Program-made: the position numbers and the translations under genes
Source of the DNA: Perilla frutescens
Lineage: Eukaryota > Streptophyta > Magnoliopsida > Lamiales > Lamiaceae
Direction of reading: 5' to 3'
Length of the DNA: 64,000 bases
Assembly: GCA_026008535.1 (NCBI GenBank)
Contig: BRKX01000019.1
Coordinates: forward strand, 26,672,477 to 26,736,476
Part shown: piece by piece, positions 44,485 to 56,010 of the stretch
Layout of the letters: the number at the start of each line of letters is the position of its first letter
Position numbering within the stretch: the stretch's first letter is position 1
Notes under the pieces: generated by a model
What the model saw: only the letters and a program-made list of their open reading frames with translations
Told to the model about the DNA's origin: nothing
Databases searched by the model: none

Positions 44485-46253
44485 GGGTTCTTGGTAAAAA
44501 GACAGCTGAGTGAGGATGAGATCACCGTCTACATGGGCAATGCTACGAGAGTGGTGGCTGTTGCAGTGGTAAATTCTGTTTTTCGGTGAAACTTGATTTT
44601 AGTTTCTAAATTCATTATGGATGGATATTATGTTTCTTTTGATAACAAAGTAATTATCTTTAGTGGTAAATATTTTATCTGTTCTGGCACATTGGATGGA
44701 CACTTATACTTTCTTAAACCAATTGAAAACACTACGCAAAGACAACTGTTGAATACATCGATCATAAACCCTAACAAGAGAAAAGAACCTTCAGACTTGA
44801 ATCAAACCTATCTTTGGCATCTAAGGCTAGGTCATATTAACTTTAAAAGGATACAAAGACTTGTAAATGATGGATCATTGTCTTCTTTGGTACTGGAATC
44901 ATTTTCTTTGTGTGAATCCTACTGGAAATGACCAAGCGTCCTTTCCAGTCAAAAGGAAATAGATCCAAAGGGCTATTAGATTTGATTCACTCTGACCTGT
45001 GCGGCCCTATGTTAGTTCAAACTCGAGGAGGGTTCAAGTATTTCATCACTCTCATTGATGATTACTCTAGATATGGTTATATCTATCTTTTGTGTCGCAA
45101 GTCTGAATGCTTTGAAAAATTTAAAAATTTTAAGGCGGAAGCGGAGAAATGAACAGGCAGAAGTATCAAGTCCCTATGTTCTGATCATGGTGGTAAGTAC
45201 CTCTCAAGTGAATTTAGGGATTACATGGCAGAGAATGGGATTTCATCCCAGTTGACTGCGCCTGGAACGCCATAGTAGAATGGCATGGCGGAAAGAAGGA
45301 ATCGTACATTGTTAGAGATGGTTAGATCGATTTTGAGTTATTCTGAGTTGCCTATTTCGTTCTGGGGATATGCACTGGAAACAGCAGCCTATATTCTTAA
45401 CTTGGTTCCATTGAAATCAGTTCCTGCTACACCCACAGAATTATGGGCTGGATGAAAACCTAGTTTAAACCATATTCGGATTTGGGATAGCCTAGCACAC
45501 GTGTTGGACAAGAAAGCTGATAAGCTGGCTCCTCATACTGATGTAAGGTTGTTCATTGGATATTCTAGAGGAACGAAAGGTCGTTTGTTTTATAGTCCTA
45601 AGAATCAGAAGATCATTGTCATCACCAATGCTCGATTCTTAGAAGAAGACTATGTCATAAATCACAAATCAAGAAGTCAAATCACCATTGAGGAGTTAAG
45701 GGGGGGATCGAATCCTACACCAGTTGTACAAGAAAAGGAACCACAAAACACTGCACAACGTATCACAGAAGTACAGGAACTGCCTCATTGCAGTGGGAGG
45801 GTTGTATGCCAACCTGCTAGATTCATTGGTCTGGGAGAGGCTTCAGATTTCCCTGAGGAACTAAATGAATTAGATCTCAGGACCTATGACGAGGCAATTC
45901 GAGATAAAGATACGGATTCTTGGAAAACTGCAATGGAATCTGAGATTGGATCTATGGATCACAATCAAGCCTGGGAGCTCGAAGAACCACTAGATGGGAT
46001 TAAACCCATTGAGTGTAAGTGGATCTACAAGCACAAGAGAGGAGCTAACGGGAAGGTTGAAACCTTCAAAGCTAGATTAGTGGCGAAAGGGTATACTCAG
46101 AAAGAAGGGATCGATTATGAGGAAACCTTTCGCCGGTAGCCATGCTTAAGTCAATCCGGATTCTCTTGTAAATTGCCGCTCATTTGAATTATGAGATCTG
46201 GCAGATGGATGTCAAGACAGCTTTCGTAAATGGAAGTCTTGAAGAAAACATTC
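44485..46253 (+). pseudogene. pol: Integrase and RT start of copia-A
   Basis: Runs through the pre-integrase block YLWHLRLGHINFKRIQRLV (44811 on), a frameshift near 44925, then LIHSDLCGPM and LIDDYSRYGYIYLL (integrase core), SLCSDHGGKYLSSEF (second Asp) and NGMAERRNRTLLEMV (catalytic Glu). Stops lie at 45150, 45273 and 45456. The C-terminal linker leads to the RT start, CKWIYKHKRGANGKVETFKA and RLVAKGYTQKEGIDYEETF. A second frameshift at about 46135 precedes the QMDVKTAF region. The solo LTR at 46254 splits RT. Confidence 0.82.
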
Positions 46254-47678
46254 TGTAACACCCCAATTCCGGATAATTAAGATGCTAACAAAAGGTTAAA
46301 ATAAATTTTCTAATTTTACAAAATTTCCGTATTTAGAGAAAATATTTATACAATAAATATTTCCTAATTTTTAAACCAACCAATCACGACTCGAGGAGAC
46401 TATTCAAACAGCCAATCACATGCAAGTTCAATACACGACTAGTCAACGTTGACAGCCTACTATTTTCAAAGTCAAAAATAGCGGCGGAATAAATTAAGAG
46501 TTTTAGGATATTTCATTATAATCCAAAATAGTAGCGGAAGCATAACATGTTTTAATATTGACCACAGTCAATATTCAAAATTCAAACTATATAATAACGA
46601 CACAGTCCAAAACAAAACAAAAGTCATGTGTCCACGTCAGCAGCCTCCATCACTTCGTACCTGAAAAATATTTTAGCATAGTGGGCTGAGTGCCAGAAAA
46701 CACTCAGTGGGCATGCTTATATTGTTCGTCCAAGCACATATAAACATTTTTCATCTCATGTGGCCAAGCAATTTATCATTCATTTGAGATCAATGCGCTC
46801 AATTAATCATGCGTGGAGACAGACCCTATGTGATCACATAACTATATTTCAATAGAATTGACAATGCCTGAATTCATCATGCAGGTCAAATCACATCCAC
46901 GAAGAGCGAAAACATTATATTCATATTGAGTAAAATCTCAATACATTGAAGCATGGACGAAAGCATTTAAAACATGTTCGTAAATGTTTTGGTCAGCAAA
47001 ACCCACCTTGTAGCTAATGTATAGCTGAAGCTTTAACCGACTATCCTGTTGATCCTCCTATGTCTGAGGTCTCGGGTTTGGGCCTACCAAAAGGGTAAAT
47101 CCTATTAGCACCATGTTAGGCCTTATTTATATTATAAAATAAAATTGGGCCTGGAAGATGAGCTCTCGAAATTAATGGGGCCTAAACGAATATACCCAAA
47201 AGGGATTTTAAATTAACACAATAGATACATTTGATATTTTTAACAAATCGTGAAATATTTTAATGTAAAGCTTAGAAAATATATTTCAGTACCCAATAAT
47301 TAAATGAAGAATATTTTTGTAACAGTTTTGACATAAATTCAAAAACTTATTTTAATAATAATTATTTACCTTAAGAATTGAATCATTAAAGAGAGAAATT
47401 CGTAAAAATATTAACACACATACTGTACACCTTCTCATAATTATAAAATTAGATTATTAAAATGAGAACAATACAACAACAATTCTTCATTCTTTCTTAC
47501 TCCAACTCTCGGTCCCACACCCACACACATATATATATTTTTTTCCAAGACAACCACTTTCTCTCTCTACTGTACACTCTTTGCAAATAAAAGATTCAAA
47601 AGTTTCTCTCTCTTCTTTATTTTTCAAAACCATTTACGCACACTTCACAATCAAATTGGAACTTTGAAAAGTCAACAT

Positions 47679-47726
<48 letters not shown>

Positions 47727-48865
47727 GCCCCACACTATTTTGTAAGTATAGATACAATAGGTTTCTCTCACTACTCTCACTCATTTTTTTCGATCACAGC
47801 ACACACATGCACTTTTATCAATTGACAATTTCTCTTTCCCCAAAAAAAACCAACCTGTTAAAACTTTATTTTAAACAATTCCAACACCCAATTTAGATAA
47901 AGATTAATCTTGCACTTATTTCTTTTCAAAGAAACACCCCAGCGTGTATATAAGTATGCATATACACATATATTTAACAATTCAAAACAGATTATTTCCC
48001 TCTCCCTTTACTGTAAAATATTTGGGAATTATCAACCGAAACCTCACACAAGCCTTCTTTTCCTTCTTGCCACCACTATCGACACAACACACACACACGG
48101 TTAAATTCCAGATTTTTATTTCTTCACCATTTATTTACACATGCATCAACTTATATGCATTTAAGATTTATATAAAACAGTTTCTCTCATACCATAAACA
48201 TAAAAATAAAAAGGATGAAAGATAAGAGGTATTTTCCATATTTTATGGTCTTCTAGGATTTGAACTTGAATTTTGACCTCTTAACCTACAAGGATCATAA
48301 AATAAAATAGAGGAATAAGTAGATGAACAAGAGAGGAGCTCGTAGGTATGATTGCATGTTGGATCCGGCCACTGGAAAAAGTCACCGGAAAAGCACCGAC
48401 TTGCGGTCTTGGTGGCCTTTTCCGGCCATTACAGCCTTCATCTCCTCATCAAACTTGTCCCAAAGTGTTTGTAAGGTAAAAAGAAGCTTAAATAATGAAT
48501 TTTAGAAAATTTGACCGAATTTGAAATTTTCCGGTGGCGGCGGACGGTGGTCCGGCGGCGGCGCTCCGCCTCCGGCCACCATGCCGGAAATCGCCCAAGA
48601 AGGTGGAAGAAGAAGGAGAAGAGAGTCACCTTTAGAGTGAAGAAGATGAATGGTATTTTTCTGGATTAAACATATATTTATATTTAACTAGGTTAGGCTA
48701 AAGGGTCCATTACCTCATCATTTTTTTAATTTGGGCCTGCTCAATCCTTTTTCAAACACAGCCCATTAGCCTAGAATGTCCCTTTAAGATTTAAATTTTT
48801 ATAAATCTAATTAATTTGGCCTAAACCTAATAAAATCCAATTAGTAATATTTTTAGGGTATTACA
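46254..48865 (-). repeat. Gypsy-type solo LTR inserted in copia-A RT
   Basis: 2,612 bp bounded by CATTC duplications (46249-46253 and 48866-48870). It begins TGTAACACCCC and ends GGGTATTACA on the plus strand, like the gypsy LTRs at 31820 and 38133, and shares with them an ACCTGAAA..CTCAGTGG block and a (CT)n run (47682-47723), but it is a different family. Removing it restores the RT reading from LEENI into HMKQPEGF. No internal domain is present, so it is the product of LTR-LTR recombination. Orientation is by analogy with the gypsy element. The ORFs at 47910-48505 inside it are spurious. Confidence 0.85.
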
Positions 48866-49635
48866 CATTCACATGAAGCAACCAGAGGGATTCATTGCTA
48901 AAGGCCAAGAGCACTTGGTGTGTAAGCTTAAGAGATCCATTTATGGACTTAAGCAGGTATCGAGATCTTGGAACATCCGTTTTGATGAGGCTATCTAGTC
49001 ATATGAATTCGTGCAAAGTCTGGATGAGAGCTGTGTGTACAAGAAATGTGACGGAGACGTGGTGGCATTCCTCGTACTTTATGTTGATGGCATCTTGTTT
49101 ATTGGAAACAGTAAGAAGATGTTGTCAAACATTAGGGTGTGGTTGTCCAAGCAGTTCGATATAAAGGATCTGGGTGAAGCCGGACATGTCCTTGGCATCA
49201 AGATCATTCGAGATCGCCAAAAAAGGATGTTATGTATGTCCCAAGTGACTTATATCGATACAGTGCTAGCTAGGTTTAGCATGCAAGATTCCAAGAAAGG
49301 TTTTATACCTTACAGGTATGGAATTTATCTATCTAAGGAAATGTGTCCCCGAACACAGTCTGAGATAGAGAAAATGAAGAAAGTACCATATGCTTCGGCT
49401 GTGGGAAGTTTGATGTATGCTATGCTATGCACTAGGCCTGATATATGCTATGCCGTAGGCATGGTAAGCAGATATCAATCTAACCCTGGATAAGGTCACT
49501 GGACTGCAGTAAAAAACATTATCAAGTACCTTGAAAGGTCTCGAGACTACATGTTGGTTTTCCGCTCTGATAGTCTAGTGCCTTTGGGTTATATGGACTC
49601 AGATTTTCAAACCGACAAAGATCAGAGTAAGTCTA
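48866..49635 (+). pseudogene. pol: RT and RNase H start of copia-A
   Basis: Continues RT: HMKQPEGFIAKGQEHLVCKL, IYGLKQVSRSW, then the catalytic box at 49080-49091, which reads YVDG instead of YVDD, so a metal-binding Asp is lost. Then come KQFDIKDLGEAGHVLGIKII, VPYASAVGSLMYAMLCTRPD and VGMVSRYQSNPG followed by a TAA stop (49491). RNase H starts but is split at 49640 by the solo LTR. Confidence 0.85.
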
Positions 49636-49640
49636 CCTCG

Positions 49641-51077
49641 TGTTGGTTTTGTATAATAGAAGACTTGTCTTTGTATACTTTTCTGATGATATGAAATGAA
49701 AGTTATTGCAGTCACTATTTGCATTTAGATTATGTTCTATAATTGTTTTATGCAATGTTCCATATACTTACATTGTAGATGATATGGTGTGGGGAGTCAC
49801 ACGGTAAGATCATATCATTAGAACCTTGTATTGTATTAAAGAGCTCACGGCTTAGATGGTCCTGAACACACCATCGGTACACCGTAGAATAATCTGATAA
49901 GTAAGTTTATCTTGACTAACTGATTATTCTAGTACACTCATTATGTATTGAGGAGGATCACGATAGGATACTATTCTCTGTCTCTGACCCAGTTACTGAG
50001 AGAATAAAGATCCACAGAGTTCGGGTTCTGAACTCATGTGATATTGGCGAGCATATGTGTGCGTTGTTTATTACTTTGATTTATCAATGAGTAAGATATT
50101 TTCGTAGATCGAGTTCGATATCTTGGGTAATAACAATGTATACATGATGTCTCGAGCAGTGTGCATGTGCACCGTGTCCTGGTGCGCCAGGTTGATGATG
50201 TTCTCTTGAGGAAATGCAAGTTCATGTTGAAACCCTGCAGGTGGAATTTATTCCTGACATGGTAAAGCTTGTGTGGTACTACTCAAGAATTTAGATGTTA
50301 ATTAATTATAGTTGTCAGAGGCTAACATAATTAATTAATGAACATTATATCTTAAATACGGGGAATGGCTGGACTAAAGGAGAAAGCATATTCGCAAATA
50401 TGTATTAAATTGGTAGGTCAGTTTTACTTCTTTAGTGAAATAAAAGTAAAACTTAATTTATTTAATTATATCCTAAGTTTATTGGATATTAGATATTAAA
50501 TAAATTAGTGGGCCAATTTAATATTCTTCTAGATCCCTGTTGTAGCCCAATATGACTGAAAGTGGACTAGATATAGAACTTGAGATAGAGGCCCGGCCCA
50601 GTAGGGCTGGAACATGAAATTTCGCCCCTCCCTATATATAAGGGGAGGGGGGCACGAAATTTTAAGGATATTAATCATAAGAAATCAGCCCCTCTTTGTC
50701 TCTCAAAGTTATCAACAGATTTCACAATTATATCTAGTAGATTTTAGCCCACTCTGAATCTAGATACAGTCCAGGAATACAACAGAAGATCTTGGAGTAG
50801 AATTGTGCAGTGGCCATGTGTGACATAAGTGGTGCCATTATCATTGTTCATTCAACAACAAGATTAGATCTATAATCTTGTCCACAGACAGTCTGTCGAT
50901 TTGTAAGTAGATTCATTTTCTATGTCTTCCGCTTTATTAGAATCGAATCTGTTTTACATGCTATTTGATTAGACTGTGATAAACATGCATGTTACATAAA
51001 ATTATGATTTGCATGAACATGGATTAATGAACAACCAAATAGATCCTGCGGTGGTTTAATTCGAAAAAACCCCAACA
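49641..51077 (+). repeat. Solo LTR of the copia-A family inserted in copia-A RNase H
   Basis: 1,437 bp, TGTTGGTTTTGTATAATAGA to ACCCCAACA, highly similar to the copia-A LTRs, flanked by CCTCG duplications (49636-49640 and 51078-51082). Removing it restores the RNase H frame exactly (SKSTS then GYVFTLGGG). Confidence 0.9.
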
Positions 51078-51511
51078 CCTCGGGCTATGTGTTTACATTA
51101 GGAGGTGGAGTCATCGCATGGAGGAGCATAAAGTAGAAATGCATTGCTGATTCCACCATGGAAGCTGAATATGTAGCTGCCTCTGAGGCTGCAAAAGAGG
51201 CTGTCTGGCTCCGCAGTTTCCTAGTGGGCTTGGGCGTGGTTCCTGGTTTGCCTAAGACTATCACGATATACTGTGATAATTCTGGTGCAGTGGCACACTC
51301 GAAGGAACCCAGAGCGCACAATGCAAGTAAACACATAGAGAGAAAGTACCATCTTATACGAGAAATTATTAAGAGAGGAGATGTGCCAGTGGTTAAGATT
51401 ACATCGGAGGACAGCCTGGCTGATCCATTCATGAAGAGCTTGCCGGCTAAGACCTTTGATGGTCACGTGGAGAAAATGGGGGTGAGATGCAGACCTGGTG
51501 GCGCAGTTTGA
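51078..51511 (+). pseudogene. pol: RNase H C-terminal part of copia-A
   Basis: Reads GYVFTLGGGVIAWRS, a TAG where a Lys or Gln codon is expected (51133), then STMEAEYVAASEAAKEAVWL, IYCDNSGAVAHSKEPRAH, SKHIERKYHLIREIIKRGDV and EDSLADPFMKSLPAKTFDGH, ending TGA 51509. These are the usual RNase H landmarks in order. The spacer to the polypurine tract is about 65 bp. Confidence 0.86.
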
Positions 51512-51575
51512 GTTGATAGTTTTGATTGGAGAGTTAGCCAGTTAGTTTTTATGCTTGAAATACATGCTTCAAGTA

Positions 51576-51587
51576 TAAGTGGGAGAT
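51576..51587 (+). promoter_or_regulatory. Polypurine tract of copia-A
   Basis: TAAGTGGGAGAT immediately before the 3' LTR start TGTTGG. Confidence 0.78.
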
Positions 51588-53030
51588 TGTTGGTTTTGTA
51601 TACTGGAAGACTTTTCTTTGTATACTTTTTCTGATGATATGATGATATAAAATGAAAGTTATTGTAGTCACTGTTTACATTTAGATTATGTTCTATAATT
51701 GTTCTATACAATGTTCCATATACTTACATTGTAGATGATATGGTGTGGGGAGTCACACGGTAAGATCATATCATTAGAACCTTATATTGTATTAAAGAGC
51801 TCACGGCTTAGATGGTCCTGAACACACCATCAGTGCACCGTAGAATAATCTGATAAGTTAGTTTGTCTTGACTAACTGATTATTCTAGTACACTTGTTAG
51901 TGTATTGAGGAGGATCACGATAGGATACTATTCTCTGTCTCTGACCCGGTTAGTGAGAGAATAAAGATCCATAGAGTTCGGATTCTGAACTCATGTGATA
52001 TTAGCAAGCATATGTGTGCGTTGTTGTTACTTTGATTTATCAAAGGGTGAGATCTTTTCGTAGATCAATAAACTCGGTATCTTGGGTAATGACAGTGTAT
52101 GCATAATGTCTTGAGCAGTAAGCATGAGCACCGTGTCCTGGTACGCTAGGTTGATGATGTTCTCTTGAGGAAACACAAGTTCATGTTGAAACCCTGTAGG
52201 TGGAATTTATTCCTTACATGTTAAAGCTTGTGTGGTACTACTCAAGGTTTTAGATGTTAATTAATTATAGCTGTCAGAGGCCGACATAATTAATTAATGA
52301 ACATTATATCTTAAACATGGGGAATGGCTGGACTAAATGAGAAAGCATATTCGTAAATATGTATTAAATTGGTAGGTCAGTTTTACTTCTTTAGTGGAAT
52401 AAAAGTAGAACTTAATTTATTTAGTTATATCCTAAGTTTATTGGGTATTGGATATTAAATAAATTAGTGGGCCAATTTAATATTCTTCTAGATCCCTGTT
52501 GTAGCCCAATTGACTGAAAGTGGACTGCATATTGAACTTGAGATAGAGGCCCAAACCCAGTAGGGTTGGGATGATGATTTTCGATCACCTCCTATATAAA
52601 TATAGGAGAGGTGGATTGAAAATTGCAGCATAAGAAATCAGCCCCTCTTTGTCTCTCAAAATATCCACAGAATTCACAAACCTATCTAGTAGATTTCAGC
52701 CCACTCTGAATCTAGATACAGTCTGGGAATACAACAGAAGATCTTGAAGTTGAATACTATGTGGCCGATTTTTTAGAGATATGTGGCGTCTGTTCCTGAT
52801 TCATTCAACAATAAGATTAGTCCTGTAATTATGTCCTCAGACCGTCTATCGATTTGTAAGTAGATTCGTTTCTATGCATTCCGCTTTATTAGATTCGAAT
52901 TTGCCTTGCATGTTAATTCTGTTAGATTGTGATAAACATGCATGTGACATAAAATTATGATTTGCATGAACATGGATTAAAGAACAACCAAATAGATCCT
53001 GGGATGGTTTAATTCGAAAAAACCCCAACA
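51588..53030 (+). repeat. 3' LTR of copia-A
   Basis: 1,443 bp, TGTTGGTTTTGTATACTGGA to ACCCCAACA, followed by the GCTTC target duplication at 53031-53035. Matches 30740-31819 plus 40766-41121 and the solo LTR at 49641. Confidence 0.92.
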
Positions 53031-53035
53031 GCTTC

Positions 53036-53650
53036 TTGTTCCTCCTCTATTTATGAACTTGAGACATTAGTGAGATGAGTGTTGCTTTTCTGATTTTTTT
53101 GTTTATATGAGGGGGATTGATGTTGAGTTGGGTGGAAGGGTTCCGGTTCGCGGGGCATATGAAGAACGCCTTTTCTGAACTCTTCCTGCTATGGTTGTAT
53201 CGTGCACCCATCACTATTCTCTTCCGTCTCAATAGATATAGACAACAATCAGAGAGGATTCTTAGGCGAAGATGAGTCTGCAATTTTAGGTGATTGTTCA
53301 AGCAAGGGTGCGGGATTGCTGGGGGGTATGGGTTCTGTGAGGAGGTGGTATGACTTTAGCATTATGAATATGATCAAGTTTGTGTTCTTGATTTACATGT
53401 TGTGTAGTAAAGTTTGATTTGTTGCAGATGTTGACGATCCATTTATGTGTGTTGGATATCATTTTGGAGGATATTGTATTTTGGATAGATATTGACTCTT
53501 TGAGTACTTGTATTTGGAATAATTTGTACTTTGGTGGAATATTATTGTATATTGGTATTTTGCATGGATCATTGTAATTTGTATTTTGCTAGAATGGTTA
53601 TATTAACCGGTGAAAATTATTATTATTAAATTATTATTTATTAATAATTT
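53036..53650 (+). other. Right interior of the CACTA element, possible second captured host fragment
   Basis: Follows directly on the interrupted RPL8-bearing segment. 53110-53430 is richer in G and C than the CACTA ends and is open in two plus-strand frames (one reads EERLF-like and AMVVSC-like words, another FRLNRYRQQSERILRRR). An intron-like GTTGCAG lies at 53422-53428. I do not recognise a protein family. It could be host DNA captured together with RPL8. Confidence 0.3.
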
Positions 53651-53659
53651 ATAATTTCA

Positions 53660-54233
53660 GGCTAATCAAAGATGACGGTTTACAAATAAACCATTGTCTA
53701 TTTATATTCTTTAACAACGGTAAAAAGTGTTGTAAAAGGCATAAAAACTGTTGTCTACAGAATGTAAAACTATGGTATTAAATTGTAGAAACGTAGTCTT
53801 ACGTCATCTAGACTACGGTTATCAACTATAGTGTAAGAGCGTATAACCGTAGTGAATACACCATTTAAACAACGCTTAAATATAAATGACTACGGTGTTT
53901 AACCGTAGTCTTAAAGACCTAAGACTACGGTTTAAAACCGTAGTGTATACAACTAAACTGTAGTCAAATAGTATCTTAAAACAACAGTAAGCTGTAAAAG
54001 ACTACAGTTTTTATCCGTAGTCTTTAAGTGTAAAGACTACGGTTATAAACCGTAGTTTGTGAGATTATATGTAGTCAAAATGTATATTAAGACAATGATT
54101 TTGAAACCAACGACTATGGTTATAAACCGTAGTCTAGTTGAGCACCCATAGACTACACCACCTGTCTCTATGGTTTTCAAGTCCTTTAGACTACGGTTTT
54201 TAACCGTAGTCTATGAGCGTTTTTCTTGTAGTG
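53660..54233. repeat. Right subterminal repeats of the CACTA element
   Basis: About nine units around the palindrome ACTACGGTT..AACCGTAGTCT (for example 53813, 53889, 53923, 54041, 54113, 54189), ending in the terminal inverted repeat. They mirror the left array at 29662-30000 but are more numerous. Confidence 0.82.
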
Positions 54234-54298
54234 TATGTTGTTTTGATCTCTTCCGCTGCCATACGATTTTGTGTAAATCGATTAAGTTTGTTTTAACA

Positions 54299-55553
54299 TT
54301 TTCTTAATTCATTCCAAACTAATAATGACTATTGATCTTAACAGATTAATGGATATAATCCATCCACAATTTACACAGAAAGTCTATGTGGTCTATGTTC
54401 ACATGATAATACTCTCCTATATGTATGTGTGTGTAGACACGCACACTTGTCTCTGAATTGTTTGTAATAATTGATTTCTTATATTACTAAACGTAATGTG
54501 TATTGATTATACATAGAATATCAATATTAATATTTATTTGTCTATAAATAAATTAAAATAAAATCACAGAGATAAAATTACCCGATAAAAAGATATGTGA
54601 ACTTAGTCTATGGTGGGGTGGATAAAAAACAAAGGATAAAATTACCCGACAAAATTTGACTTTGAATAAATATTTTGTGAACTTAGTCTATGGTGGGGTG
54701 GATATGTAGGTTGCTTGAATCTCATGTGGTGGTTACAGCTTCGGTTCGAGTCTCCCCATGGAATTCATACCTTTTTTTTTTTCCTTTTTAACTCTAATTT
54801 TGTTCAATTTTTTTCCCTTTTTTTTTCCTTTTTAACTCTACTTTTGTTCATTTCTTTTCCTTTTTAATTTCTACTGTTGTGTCACTGTTCATTAATCATT
54901 ATATTTGTGTTTCATTTTTGTTTCTTTTTTAACTTCTACTTTTGTTCTTTTTTTATTTAATTTCTACTATTGTTCATTAATTAATCATTATATTCGTGTT
55001 TCACAGTTAAATCGATTCGACTCTAACAGTCTAACTTCTTATTATCTTAATTATTTTTGCAATTCAATCGATACATCGCCACACTTTTCAACTCCTTCAT
55101 AAATTCTAAAATGGAATTAATAAACCCTAAAATAAAAGTGAATTAATTTGATTTTTTTCTTAAGTTCGGGAGGGACTCGCTCAGTGCATTCGTCCGATGC
55201 TAACGCGTGGGCTCGTGCATTGTACTCGAAATTATTTAAATATGGCCCATAATTGAAATTAATAAAACATAATAAAAACAAACTCTAAAAAAATACAAAA
55301 TAAACTCCTAAAAACCCATAAAATCCTAAAAAGACCATGTGCCTAAAAAATCATGAACCCTAAAAAAATCCTAAACCCCTAAACTCTAAACATTAATTGG
55401 AATGGAGTCACAATTTGAACTAAATAAACAAGTATAAGATAACTAGCAGATGCCTTTCTTTTAAGGATATAGGTGATAATTTTTAAATTTGAAGTTATAT
55501 TTTTTGGTGTTATTGTTGATACTGATTTTGCTGATTTTTATAGGGTGTTGACC
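54299..55553. other. No gene recognised
   Basis: AT-rich with T-rich runs (54770-55000). A duplicated block (AAAATTACCCG plus GTGAACTTAGTCTATGGTGG) occurs at 54570-54625 and 54635-54700. A tRNA-like segment is listed separately. Confidence 0.4.
54687..54761 (+). other. tRNA-like segment, possible SINE head or tRNA pseudogene
   Basis: 75 bases of tRNA size with an A-box-like GTGGATATGTAGG near 54698 and a B-box-like GGTTCGAGTCT at 54743-54753. The ends can pair (CTATGGTGGGG with CTCCCCATGG, imperfectly), and a T run follows at 54772. The D and T stems are weak, so this is not a functional tRNA call. Confidence 0.3.
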
Positions 55554-55699
55554 CAGGGCAGATCCTAATGATTTAGATTTATATCCATAATTGTATATTT
55601 ATATATAATATTATGACGCAATTTGGGGCCTCTAATTCTATCGTAATTTTTAGGGTCTGAGGCGACCGACTCACTTGCTTCATGCAAAGAGCAGCCCTG
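55554..55699. mobile_element. Small hAT-type MITE
   Basis: 146 bp with inverted ends CAGGGCAGATCCT and CAGGGCTGCTCTT, and flanking octamers TGTTGACC and GATTGACC that match at 6 of 8 positions, as expected for an old 8-bp hAT target duplication. CAGGG ends are typical of hAT elements. No coding sequence. Confidence 0.6.
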
Positions 55700-56010
55700 G
55701 ATTGACCCGGTCAATGCGAATCTAAAATAAGACTTATATGCACCTTGTGCATGTAAATTTTTGTGATAATTAAATCTATTCAACTCCAACCCTCTTTGAA
55801 ATTATGTCGATTCAACTCTGGCTCTTCACAAGGAGTGAATCATCTAATTTTCAATCACCCAAAACAACGAATTTTTTTTTTTTAAAAAGTCATTCGCCCA
55901 TAGGCCCTTTCATTGATCAAACAACAATTTACCTTCCAAAAATGCCAATTGCCACCTAACACGTAGTAGCAGTTCAAAGGTGAGGCGTCTCACTAGGGGC
56001 AGATTATAAT
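55700..56010. other. No gene recognised
   Basis: AT-rich spacer; contains an A/T run at 55870-55885 and nothing else I can identify. Confidence 0.4.

Larger units (their letters stand above)
30740..53030 (+). mobile_element. Copia-A: Ty1/copia element nested in the CACTA element
   Basis: The 5-bp target duplication GCTTC lies at 30735-30739 and 53031-53035. The LTRs start TGTTGGTTTTGTATAC and end ACCCCAACA. Components are 5' LTR (30740-31819 plus 40766-41121), primer site (41123), a long leader, gag, protease, integrase, RT, RNase H, polypurine tract (51576) and 3' LTR (51588-53030). It is interrupted by a gypsy element and two solo LTRs, each with its own target duplication. Once these are removed it is about 9.3 kb. 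Many stops and two frameshifts make it inactive. Confidence 0.9.
29662..54233. mobile_element. CACTA (En/Spm) element, ~2.3 kb before later insertions, carrying an RPL8 fragment
   Basis: It starts CACTACAAGAAAAACGCTCA at 29662 and ends with the exact inverse (GAGCGTTTTTCTTGTAGTG) at 54233, with the 3-bp duplication TAT on both sides (29659-29661 and 54234-54236). CACTA ends and a 3-bp duplication define the superfamily. The 24.6-kb span is mostly later insertions: removing copia-A (30740-53030 plus its 5-bp duplication) leaves about 2.3 kb. No transposase was found, so it is non-autonomous. It sits in the copia-B LTR. Confidence 0.9.
26550..54298 (+). mobile_element. Copia-B: 5'-truncated copia remnant whose 3' LTR hosts all later insertions
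   Basis: The RT end (from ~26575), RNase H, polypurine tract (27938-27949) and 3' LTR remain. The LTR starts TGTTAGATTTAATA at 27950 and, after removing two inserted DNA elements, continues through 29439-29661 and 54237-54298, ending GTTTGTTTTAACA. Removing the MULE-type insert (1,353 bp plus 9) and the CACTA insert (24,572 bp plus 3) leaves a 412-bp LTR with inverted ends TGTTA/TAACA. This is the oldest layer of the nested stack. Confidence 0.75.

Noticed and set aside
47910..48505. Several short ORFs
   Set aside because: Inside the gypsy-type solo LTR; no family resemblance.
54905..55102. 65-codon ORF
   Set aside because: Translation of T-rich low-complexity DNA.
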